From Fibrobacterota bacterium (GTDB taxonomy: Bacteria; Fibrobacterota; Chitinivibrionia; Chitinivibrionales; Chitinispirillaceae): 64,000 nucleotides of DNA. The notes below the pieces were generated by a model. That model had not been told where the DNA came from. It did no database searches and saw nothing but the letters and a program-made list of their open reading frames with translations. The stretch lies in assembly GCA_023436205.1 (NCBI GenBank), contig JAEZKC010000016.1, forward strand, positions 1 to 64,000, written 5' to 3'. Shown here in pieces: positions 56,976-64,000 of the stretch. Within the stretch, counting starts at the first letter, position 1. Every line of letters begins with the position of its first letter. The position numbers and the translations under genes are program-made.

Positions 56976-57069
56976 AGCAGGTGTAATGCCATGATGAATG
57001 GCAGATGTGTGTGATGATGATGGGTATCAGGCGCGAGCCTGAGGGGAAAAGAGCCGCAAGGCTCTTTTT
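56976..57069 (+). ncRNA. putative sigma-54-dependent small RNA, about 94 nt
   Basis: Bounded by a perfect sigma-54-type promoter and an intrinsic terminator. Three successive hairpins: TGCCAT/ATGGCA (56987-57003), TCAGGC-GCGA-GCCTGA (57027-57042, GNRA loop) and the terminator stem AAAAGAGCC-GCAA-GGCTCTTTT (57047-57068, GNRA loop). Between the first two lies an unpaired purine/T stretch (GATGTGTGTGATGATGATGGG) suited to base-pairing with mRNA. No convincing reading frame. No family recognised. Existence as a transcript is inferred. Confidence 0.55.
57047..57069 (+). terminator. intrinsic terminator of the small RNA
   Basis: Nine-base stem, GCAA tetraloop and T-run followed by CTTTTTAT. Its A-run on the other side could also end minus-strand transcripts, but plsC begins and ends outside it. 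Confidence 0.85.
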
Positions 57070-57132
57070 CTTTTTATACCAAATAATCATTTATTATGAC
57101 CAGCTTCTTTAAGCACAGGGTGGGTACCCAGA

Positions 57133-57906
57133 CTAGTTTTGGTGTGTCGACTCCAGCAGCAGATCTTTTGTTTTTCCCTCCACCATGCCCTTAATAGCAG
57201 AATGGACTCTGGCACAGAGTTCCACCTTGCTTTGTGCCTTCAGCTCCCCTACCGGAATGGGATCACCAATTTCAAGAAGCACCTCTCCGGGCACAATACT
57301 GGAAGTACCGGGGGGCAGACGGTCGATGGCCCCTTTAATGGCCACCGGAACTAGTTTAACTCCGGCCTGCAGGGCAAGAGAAAAACTGGCGGACTTGAAG
57401 TCCCCCACCTTGCCATCCCGGGAGCGGGTACCTTCAGGAAAGAGAATGAGAGATACATTTTGTCTATTCAGCATTTTGACAGCCCGGGCAATGGAGGCAT
57501 GAGCGCGCCTGGCATTCTGACGATCGATCCAGATATGCCCCACCGCTGCCATACCCCACCCGAACACCGGAATCATAAACAGTTCTTTTTTAGCGATGAA
57601 ACTGATCTGTGAACCTATTCCGGCATACATGATGGGAATATCAAGCGCACTCTGATGGTTTGCCATAAACACATACCGTTCCGAAGAATTTATTTTCTCC
57701 TTGCCTTCAACCCTGATTTTTATTCCGCCGGCCCCAAGCACCTGAAGATTCCATATTCTGGCGATTCGGCGTCCCAGCTTGCGGGAAAAGAGACATATTG
57801 TCAAGGTAAATATTGCATAGAGAAGTGTACTTGTAAGAACCCATAAAACAAAAAACAGACTGCGCAAAACACCACTTTTCCTCACGACGCCGTTTTGGCG
57901 ATCCAT
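57133..57906 (-). CDS. plsC: 1-acyl-sn-glycerol-3-phosphate acyltransferase
   Basis: 257 residues from ATG 57906 with AAAGGAAA upstream; it overlaps the end of dnaE by 25 bases. One or two N-terminal membrane helices (~15-45), then the acyltransferase motifs NHQSALD (H-x4-D), IWIDRQNARR, FPEGTRSRDG and VPVAIKG. It adds the second acyl chain to make phosphatidate at the inner membrane. Confidence 0.95.
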   Translation of the reverse strand: MDRQNGVVRKSGVLRSLFFVLWVLTSTLLYAIFTLTICLFSRKLGRRIARIWNLQVLGAGGIKIRVEGKEKINSSERYVFMANHQSALDIPIMYAGIGSQISFIAKKELFMIPVFGWGMAAVGHIWIDRQNARRAHASIARAVKMLNRQNVSLILFPEGTRSRDGKVGDFKSASFSLALQAGVKLVPVAIKGAIDRLPPGTSSIVPGEVLLEIGDPIPVGELKAQSKVELCARVHSAIKGMVEGKTKDLLLESTHQN

Positions 57907-60900
57907 ACATTTTCCTTTCCTAGCTTTTCGCGAAGTTTCAGAAGCATTTCCGGGCTGGGTGAAACCGAGATGTTTCTGGCTCTGACCCGGTACTGATTCT
58001 GACTGGCGGTGACAAGATGTATCACAAGGGCGCATTCACCGCGACTTTCGCTGCACTGATTGTAAATTTCCTGAATGTATTCCTGCTCAAGCCCCTGAGA
58101 GAGCACCTTGACATGAACACTTCTGGTAAGCTTCTCGCGAGCTTCCGAAAGTGCCATGCAGTTCTCCACCCGAAGCTTTGGCTTCTCTTCACCTTTTTTA
58201 CTGAGATTCCCGTGCACAAGCACCATCGAATCGGGTGCCAATAAATGCCTGAACTTCTCAAATGCATCTCCGAAAGCAATAAGTTCCATTGACCCGTCGA
58301 ATGCCTCCAGCTGCAAAAATCCCATCTGACGGCCATCTTTCTGAGTATAAGGCTTAAAGGAGGTGATCATCCCCCCCACGGTCACCGCCGCTCCATCCTT
58401 GAGATCCGCAAAGGCTTCCTCTTTAAGGCTGATAGTGGAGAACCCGATGATCTCATCCTGAAATCTGTCCAGAGGATGTCCACTGATATAAAACCCGATG
58501 ATCTCCTTTTCCTTCTGCAATAATACATTGTAAGCCCAGGGAGTTACATCAGGCAGAGGCGGTGCCGGAAGAGGTGCGACTTCGGTCTGTGAAGCGCCGG
58601 AAAAGAGGTCTTCGAAAAGGTTCACCTGCCCGGATATGCGGTCTTTTTGAAAACTGCCTCCGTATTCAATGGCTTTATCGATAGCTTCAAAAAGCTGAGC
58701 GCGAGTTCCCTCAAGACTGTCAAGAGCACCTGCGCAGACAAGCGATTCCAGACATTTTTTGTTCACCAGACGCAAATCCACCGATTTGCACAGATCAAAG
58801 ATGGATGTGAACCGCCCCTTTTCTTCTCTTGCTGCAATTATGGACTCCGCTGCTTTTCCCACATTTTTGATTGCACCCATGCCCAGTCTTATGCAGCCAT
58901 TATCGATACTGCACTCCTCATCACTGGCGTTGATATCCGGAGGAAGGATTTTAATACCCATCCTCTCGGCTTCATTTTTCATGATGAGAAAGTTATCGCC
59001 TGTCTGACCAATATATGATGTCAAGTTGGCAGTCATGTATTCAAGAGGATAGTGTGCTTTTAGATAGCCGGCCTGATAGGATACATGAGCATAAACGGTG
59101 GCATGTGCTTTATTGAAACCGTACTCGGCAAACTTGGCCATGAGATCAAAAACATCACGAGCCACTTTTTTGTCAATACCGAGTTTCTGGGCTCCGTCTA
59201 CGAATTTGGCCCCCATCTCCTCCATGACATCCTTTTTCTTCTTACCCATGGCTTTACGGAGTACATCAGCCTGCCCCAGAGTGAATCCGCCCATATTCTG
59301 AGCGATGCGCATCACCTGTTCCTGATAAATGATAACTCCGTAAGTAACTTCAAGAATATCTTTAAGCACCGGATGGAGGTACTCCACCTTTTCCTTGCCA
59401 TGCTTTCGATGAATGAAAGTGTCGATATTGGCCATTGGGCCGGGCCGGTAGAGAGCCGCCATAGCGATAAGGTCTTCCACACAGGTCGGCTTGAGCTTTC
59501 GAAGATAGTCCTGCATCCCCTGAGATTCAAACTGGAAAACTCCCGTGGTTTCACCCCTGCCGAAAAGCTCGTAGGTTTTCTCATCTCCTTCGGGTAGCTT
59601 CCATACATCGAGCACTTTACCATGGTATTTCTTAATGAGGCGCAAAGTTTCCTGAAGCACGGTAAGGGTGCGCAAACCCAGAAAGTCCATCTTGATCAGA
59701 CCGACCTTCTCCACATAGTTCATATCAAACTGGGTCATCACCACATCGGAACCGGGTTGTTTGAAAAGAGGCGCCCAGTTCACCACATCACCGGGAGCGA
59801 TAATTACACCACCGGCGTGCATTCCGGCCTGACGGGCCAACCCCTCCAGTACATCAGCGTGCTTGAACAACTCCTTATACTGAGTATTGTTCTCGATAGC
59901 CCTGACAAGCTCTGCGTTATTTGCAAGTGATATTTCCAGATTTTTTTCTGTCACCATGGCTGAAAGCCGGTTGCTCTCGGAAACGGGTATAGCCATTGCC
60001 CGCGCCACATCCTTGACAACCATTTTAGCTTTCATACGACCGAAGTTAATAATCTGACACACCGCATCGCGACCATACTTTTCAATAACGTAATCAATCA
60101 CCTTGTAACGGTCCCGATCTGCAAAGTCAATATCGGCGTCGGGCATGGACACGCGTTCGGGATTGAGGAATCGCTCAAAGATCAGATCAAACTTGATGGG
60201 ATCGACACTGGTTATGCCGATCACGTACGCCACAAGGCTTCCAGCAGCGGATCCGCGGCACCCCACCATTACACCCATCTTCTGCGCCGCCAGCACGAAA
60301 TCCCTTACTATAAGAAAGTAGCCGGCAAAACCCATGGAGTTGATCACATTGAGCTCGTACTCAAGCTTCTCTTCAAGCCCCGGAGTGATATGAGCATATT
60401 TATCCTTCATGCCCATTTTGGCAAGACTTGACAAATACTGTTCCGGATTCTCAAACCCCTGCGGCACCTCCGGATTGGGGAGTTGAGGCTTGACTTTCAC
60501 CGTAACGTTGCATCTGTTTGCAATGTCAAGAGTATTGGACATGGCCTCGGGGATTTCCGGGAAAAGCTTGGCCATCTCCTCGGGAGATTTGAAATAGATC
60601 TGATCAGATGAAAACCGGTAACGGTTGGGATCATTCATGGTGGTCTGGGTCTGAATACAGAGCAGGACCTCGTGACTCTGGGCATCTTCTCTATTCAAGT
60701 AGTGGGCATCATTGGCCACTATAAAAGGTACCCCCATTTCCCTACCCAGTTTAATAAGCCCTTCGGAGGCGATTATTTCGTCATCGATATCATGATTCTG
60801 CAATTCGAAATAAAAATTGCCCTCCCCGAAAATTGACAAGTATTCCTCGGTGAGTTTTCGCGCCTTCTCCATTTCACCCCTGATAACGGCCTGCGGGATG

Positions 60901-61331
60901 GCTCCTGCCACACAGGCGGAAGTGGCAATTATTCCTTCACTGTACTGCCTGAGCACTTCCATATCTATACGGGGTTTATAATAGAATCCTTCCAGATAGC
61001 CTATGCTTGACAACCTCAGCAAATTTTTCCATCCGGTATTGTCTTTGGCAAGGAGGATCAAATGGCAGTAGTTACGTTCATCTTTTATGAGGGTCTTTTC
61101 AAAACGGCTGTTGGGAGCCACATAAGCTTCAAACCCCAGAATAGGCTTAATCCCCTCGTTTATGCAGGCTTCGTAAAATTCCACCGCCCCGAACAGCCCA
61201 CCGTGATCGGTAATGGCCAGAGCCGGCATGTCGAACTCTTTTGCCTTTTTTACCAGATTTTTTATCTTTATGGCGCCATCAAGGAAACTGTACTCAGTAT
61301 GATTATGGAGAGATACAAAATTTGCACTCAT
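57882..61331 (-). CDS. dnaE: DNA polymerase III alpha subunit
   Basis: 1149 residues. PHP domain first (SLHNHTEYSFLDG, ITDHGGLFGAVEFY), palm with GCRGSAAGSLVAYVIGIT and the catalytic acidic MPDADIDFADRDR, fingers with FQFESQGMQDYLRKLKP, helix-hairpin-helix region (YGFNKAHATVYAHVSYQ) and C-terminal OB fold (VTVGGMITSFKPYTQKDGRQMGF in part). Main replicative polymerase of the cell, DnaE1 type by length. Start overlaps the preceding gene in ATGA. Confidence 0.98.
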   Translation of the reverse strand: MSANFVSLHNHTEYSFLDGAIKIKNLVKKAKEFDMPALAITDHGGLFGAVEFYEACINEGIKPILGFEAYVAPNSRFEKTLIKDERNYCHLILLAKDNTGWKNLLRLSSIGYLEGFYYKPRIDMEVLRQYSEGIIATSACVAGAIPQAVIRGEMEKARKLTEEYLSIFGEGNFYFELQNHDIDDEIIASEGLIKLGREMGVPFIVANDAHYLNREDAQSHEVLLCIQTQTTMNDPNRYRFSSDQIYFKSPEEMAKLFPEIPEAMSNTLDIANRCNVTVKVKPQLPNPEVPQGFENPEQYLSSLAKMGMKDKYAHITPGLEEKLEYELNVINSMGFAGYFLIVRDFVLAAQKMGVMVGCRGSAAGSLVAYVIGITSVDPIKFDLIFERFLNPERVSMPDADIDFADRDRYKVIDYVIEKYGRDAVCQIINFGRMKAKMVVKDVARAMAIPVSESNRLSAMVTEKNLEISLANNAELVRAIENNTQYKELFKHADVLEGLARQAGMHAGGVIIAPGDVVNWAPLFKQPGSDVVMTQFDMNYVEKVGLIKMDFLGLRTLTVLQETLRLIKKYHGKVLDVWKLPEGDEKTYELFGRGETTGVFQFESQGMQDYLRKLKPTCVEDLIAMAALYRPGPMANIDTFIHRKHGKEKVEYLHPVLKDILEVTYGVIIYQEQVMRIAQNMGGFTLGQADVLRKAMGKKKKDVMEEMGAKFVDGAQKLGIDKKVARDVFDLMAKFAEYGFNKAHATVYAHVSYQAGYLKAHYPLEYMTANLTSYIGQTGDNFLIMKNEAERMGIKILPPDINASDEECSIDNGCIRLGMGAIKNVGKAAESIIAAREEKGRFTSIFDLCKSVDLRLVNKKCLESLVCAGALDSLEGTRAQLFEAIDKAIEYGGSFQKDRISGQVNLFEDLFSGASQTEVAPLPAPPLPDVTPWAYNVLLQKEKEIIGFYISGHPLDRFQDEIIGFSTISLKEEAFADLKDGAAVTVGGMITSFKPYTQKDGRQMGFLQLEAFDGSMELIAFGDAFEKFRHLLAPDSMVLVHGNLSKKGEEKPKLRVENCMALSEAREKLTRSVHVKVLSQGLEQEYIQEIYNQCSESRGECALVIHLVTASQNQYRVRARNISVSPSPEMLLKLREKLGKENVWIAKTAS

Positions 61332-63151
61332 TGAGAAACAACCCCGATCCTCTTTATTTTACGTAAATAAAACTGCTTTCGGGTTCTGGTCCGGGGGACT
61401 TCCGCCTCGATGATCGGTTCAACACCTTTTTGAATGTTGAGCGGCAGGATTGTGTAGATATTCTGCTTTATGTAGGGACTGCCCTCATAATCAATGAGAA
61501 TTCTTTGACCAGTAAGAATAGCATAATCGATCACATGTACCATTTCGTTAAGATCAAGCGTTTTTAGTTCCGCCCCGTATTTGGTTCCCCTCATTGCAGT
61601 TTGAGGTTCCTCACCGGGCTTGGATTCCTCCGTTACCGGTTCCCAGCTGACTGGAGGGAAAATACTTCCAATTGCTGGTTCCGTACATGCATTGACGGTC
61701 TTTTCCTCCCCGGGAGTGCGCGGATCGAATCCAAGGCTAACTAGAGTATCAATCACTTTCTGTTCACTTCCGGGATGAATTCTAAACACTGCATGTGCTG
61801 AAACCGGATCCAGATATTTTCGCAGAGGCTCAAAAGATGATATCTGCAGGGTAACCCTCTCGTCTGCCGATACCAACACAGCATTGCGACTTACATAAAG
61901 ACGAGAAAACTCCCGTATCCACTCCTGCACTGATGTAACCACATTTGAGGGTGCCTGCCGCTCCACCAGCCAATCCCGAAGGTCAGTTGACTCCACACCT
62001 CGACTCAGGGCATTGCTGATGGAATTTTTATCTATTATACCCCTGTAAATCTTATCAAACACAGACAAGCTTCCCAGTCTGAAATACATAAATATATCAG
62101 AAGGAGAACTCTCTGCAGGGATCAAGGTGGAAAAATCGGGCATCACCACAACTGGCCCCCGATGCTGTTCGGCATAGAGGTGATCGGGATCTTCACCGGA
62201 GTGACTTACAGCCGAAAAGCGAATATCTGAATCAGACCTCCCCAGGTCAAGAAAGCCCAGGAACTCAAAGGCTTTAAGCCCCTGAAGCAGTATTTTCCGA
62301 TCCTGTTCGGGAACAAATGTAGCGGAAAACCAATTACCACTGGAGCGGGCCAGCATTTCTTTAAGTAACTCAAGCCTCATAAAACCGGAATACGTTACAG
62401 CGTAATCTGTAACTCCCTTAAGCTGCTCCTTCATGCTCTTTGAAAGCCAGTCCTTCACACACTGCAGATTTAAAGAATACTCTGATTCGGTTGCAGTAAT
62501 GAAACCTTTTTTCAAGGAAAGCCCAATCAGAAAACCGGCAGCGGAATCCCCATCGATACCTCCGCTTTTTCCAGTAAGAGTGGAATCATGCGTGAGTCTT
62601 TTTAGAGGATTTAGGGCAGAACGGGTGAGCCCGCCAGTACGACTGCGAACAAGCTGCCGCTGAAAAGCCAGACCACAAACTACAGCCACATCATTAAGCG
62701 GGCGCCAGGAGAGCACAGATACGGGGTGAACATAATCATTAGTCTGCGCGGCAGAGGATAACTCCTGAGCCATAAGCGCCCTGAGGTGAGGTTCAAATTC
62801 ATCAAAACCAAAGTATCTGACATTCCCCGCCTGATCTCTTGCCCCGAATACCAGAAAAGTTTTTACCAGGGTGTCATCGAGTCCCTTAAACTCGGGAGCA
62901 CTCAGTCCATTCCCCCCCATGAGGTACACCAGTGCACACTTGAGCCTGATTTCGGAATCCAGCTCCTGAAAGCGCTCGGTTAGAGCAGCTTTAGTAGCGA
63001 ATTTTCGAACGGTTTCCTCAACCATGGCCGAGGACAGAATTCGTCTAGCCCCCTCCGTTTTTCTGATTAACTGGTCCAGAACCCACTGATGAGGCAGCAT
63101 TTTTACATATTCCTGAAAATGCAACGCCCCGGGCGTCTTTACACGTTCCAT
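61328..63151 (-). CDS. helicase C-terminal-like (XPB/Ssl2 N-terminal, Helicase_C_3) protein
   Basis: 607 residues, no Walker motifs, so not itself a helicase. The middle (~330-480) follows the Helicase_C_3/XPB-associated pattern: GPVVVMPDFSTLIPAE, MYFRLGSLSVFDKIYRGI, SISNALSRGVESTDLRDWL, VTSVQEWIREF. The C-terminal ~70 residues (IDYAILTGQRILIDYEGS...ILPLNIQKG...KQFYLRKIKRI) look WYL-like. Such proteins are seen near DNA repair helicases and may regulate or adapt them; here the gene is coupled to dnaE by ATGA overlap. Function unknown. Confidence 0.7.
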   Translation of the reverse strand: MERVKTPGALHFQEYVKMLPHQWVLDQLIRKTEGARRILSSAMVEETVRKFATKAALTERFQELDSEIRLKCALVYLMGGNGLSAPEFKGLDDTLVKTFLVFGARDQAGNVRYFGFDEFEPHLRALMAQELSSAAQTNDYVHPVSVLSWRPLNDVAVVCGLAFQRQLVRSRTGGLTRSALNPLKRLTHDSTLTGKSGGIDGDSAAGFLIGLSLKKGFITATESEYSLNLQCVKDWLSKSMKEQLKGVTDYAVTYSGFMRLELLKEMLARSSGNWFSATFVPEQDRKILLQGLKAFEFLGFLDLGRSDSDIRFSAVSHSGEDPDHLYAEQHRGPVVVMPDFSTLIPAESSPSDIFMYFRLGSLSVFDKIYRGIIDKNSISNALSRGVESTDLRDWLVERQAPSNVVTSVQEWIREFSRLYVSRNAVLVSADERVTLQISSFEPLRKYLDPVSAHAVFRIHPGSEQKVIDTLVSLGFDPRTPGEEKTVNACTEPAIGSIFPPVSWEPVTEESKPGEEPQTAMRGTKYGAELKTLDLNEMVHVIDYAILTGQRILIDYEGSPYIKQNIYTILPLNIQKGVEPIIEAEVPRTRTRKQFYLRKIKRIGVVSQ

Positions 63152-63260
63152 GTACGGGTCCTTCGGCTCTTAGGTGCTTTCGGTATTCCCTCCCGAGTAT
63201 TCGGGTAGGCTTGAGATAGACAGTAAAATATAAATAGCGGTTCGGTGGAGGGAGTATTTG

Positions 63261-63324
63261 AAATGAGGAGGAGGGGGGAGTGGGGCGAGGAAGGGGATGA
63301 AGAGAAGGGGGGGGGGGAGGGAAG
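63261..63324 (+). repeat. G-rich purine tract
   Basis: 64 bases almost free of pyrimidines, with G-runs of 6, 4, 4 and 11 (longest at 63307-63317). It could form a G-quadruplex. It lies in the 266-base gap between the genes ending at 63418 and starting at 63151, within the presumed leader of the dnaE run or downstream of the FKBP gene. Low-complexity slippage is also possible. Confidence 0.6.
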
Positions 63325-63372
63325 CTGCGGAGTTATTATCCCCGCAGCAGGGTCTTAGGAAGGGACTTTGTA

Positions 63373-63413
63373 CCCCAAAGATGCTGTAGTGGAGTACTAA
63401 ATCACCTTTGGGG
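63373..63413 (-). terminator. hairpin after the FKBP gene
   Basis: CCCCAAAG (63373-63380) pairs with CTTTGGGG (63406-63413), loop of 25 bases, starting five bases past the stop codon. No U-run; may be a weak terminator or 3' protective stem. Confidence 0.45.
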
Positions 63414-63417
63414 AGCC

Positions 63418-64000
63418 TTATTTCTCTATTTCGAGTAGCTCAATCTCAAATATCAATGTTGTGTTGGGTCCAACCGGAGGACGAGCACCTCTTTCACCAT
63501 AAGCCAGGTCAGAGGGAACGAAAATCTTATATTTTCCACCCACCTTCATGAGCTGAAGCGCCTCGGTCCAACCTTTTATCACCCCGGTTACCGGGAAAGT
63601 CACCGGTTCACCTCTATCAACAGAGCTGTCGAAGACAGTGCCGTTGATAAGGGTACCATGATAGTGCACTTTCACTTTGTCGCTGGTTGTGGGAGTGGCT
63701 CCGGTTCCTTCTTTAACTACCTGATACTGAAGGCCGCTCTCTGTTACCTGTACGCCGGGAACCTGCTTATTGGCAGCCAGGAATTCCTCACCGGCCTTTT
63801 TGTTCTCGTCCATCTCCTTCTGACGCTTGGCAGTTTTCTTGGCCTGAAGTTCCTGAGAAAACTGACTTCCCACCTTGGAAAGCACTGAATCGGGCAGCTG
63901 TGAAGGTTGATCCTTGAGAACTTCATCGATGGCAGCCATGAGCACATCGAGATTAAATTCGGTGTCCAGATCCTTGAGAGATTTTCCAATATCCCTGCCA
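63418..64000 (-). CDS. FKBP-type peptidyl-prolyl isomerase (FkpA/Mip-like), 5' end outside window
   Basis: At least 194 residues visible; the frame is open to the window edge (GRDIGKSLKDLDTEFNLDVLMAAID continues in part before the first internal ATG), so the true start lies beyond 64000. The N-terminal helical dimerisation region resembles Mip/FkpA; the FKBP domain is complete, with SGLQYQVVKEGTG, VHYHGTLINGTVFDSSVDRG, GVIKGWTEALQLMKVGGK and YGERGARPPVGPNTTLIFEIEL. FkpA-type proteins are periplasmic chaperones; a signal peptide would be in the missing part. Confidence 0.93.
   Translation of the reverse strand, partial: GRDIGKSLKDLDTEFNLDVLMAAIDEVLKDQPSQLPDSVLSKVGSQFSQELQAKKTAKRQKEMDENKKAGEEFLAANKQVPGVQVTESGLQYQVVKEGTGATPTTSDKVKVHYHGTLINGTVFDSSVDRGEPVTFPVTGVIKGWTEALQLMKVGGKYKIFVPSDLAYGERGARPPVGPNTTLIFEIELLEIEK

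Noticed and set aside
57018..57113. Small ORF starting ATGATGATG through the terminator region
   Set aside because: It would read through a strong intrinsic terminator, has no Shine-Dalgarno, and its translation is low-complexity; the hairpins explain the sequence better.
1..64000. CRISPR arrays, tRNA or rRNA genes, transposases
   Set aside because: No regular short repeats with spacers, no cloverleaf or rRNA-like stretches and no transposase-like reading frames were seen on either strand.

Overview
The window reads as a chromosomal segment of a Gram-negative bacterium. It holds a type VI secretion module, KDO synthesis (KdsB), an MlaE-type permease, type IV pilus genes and a PlsC acyltransferase. 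GC content is intermediate and coding density is high. The mix of FapA/DUF342, HD-GYP proteins, GH130, a CdaA-YbbR fusion and LigD/Ku would suit the Fibrobacterota/Chitinispirillia neighbourhood, but that placement is a guess. No rRNA, tRNA, CRISPR array or insertion sequence was recognised.

Layout. 1-1.9 kb (minus) is the accessory part: an attC-like imperfect palindrome, a small lipoprotein-like gene (probable immunity protein) and a very short Rhs-core protein with an AT-rich C-terminal toxin-like domain. 2.0-6.1 kb (plus) is a tssA-tssB-tssC-hcp operon ending in a hairpin. A PAS-PocR-GAF histidine kinase with a cut-off receiver follows (6.3-8.7 kb). 8.8-17.7 kb holds DUF2267, an NrnA-like DHH phosphoesterase, a GH130 phosphorylase-family protein, DnaK, a cellulose-synthase-like GT2 and RecG. 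18.3-28.3 kb holds an orphan MlaE permease, DUF2953, 5-FCL, RlmB, an acidic membrane protein, a GT5-type glycosyltransferase, a flippase-like membrane protein and PriA. 28.4-31.8 kb is a FapA/HD-GYP pair. 31.8-46.3 kb is a near-continuous minus-strand block: pseudo-RsbU/RsbW fusion, rhomboid, CoaD, RsmD, PilN-like, PilM, ComEA-like, REC-GAF-HD-GYP, KdsB, GatC, PcrA, PilB, ThiL and GT4. 46.4-56.8 kb (plus) holds a PfkB kinase, an RRM protein, the CdaA-YbbR fusion, class I aldolase, Ku, LigD, a nucleotidyltransferase-DAGK fusion and a HAD phosphatase. 57-64 kb (minus) holds PlsC, DnaE, a helicase-C-like protein and a truncated FKBP peptidyl-prolyl isomerase.

Working together: the T6SS genes and the divergent mini-Rhs/immunity pair look like one contact-dependent weapon with an exchangeable tip. 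Two HD-GYP proteins, MshEN domains on PilB and the diadenylate cyclase indicate heavy cyclic-dinucleotide signalling around surface appendages. Ku and LigD give a two-gene end-joining pathway.

The most unusual signals are regulatory. Three near-consensus sigma-54 (-24/-12) promoters are readable: a divergent pair between the DHH and GH130 genes, and one driving a ~94-nt three-hairpin RNA that ends in a terminator (56.95-57.07 kb). Several genes (tssA, the 5-FCL gene, possibly cdaA and the kinase) have AUU as their best start, each with a well-spaced Shine-Dalgarno. All functional statements come from reading the sequence and family knowledge; no database search was run.
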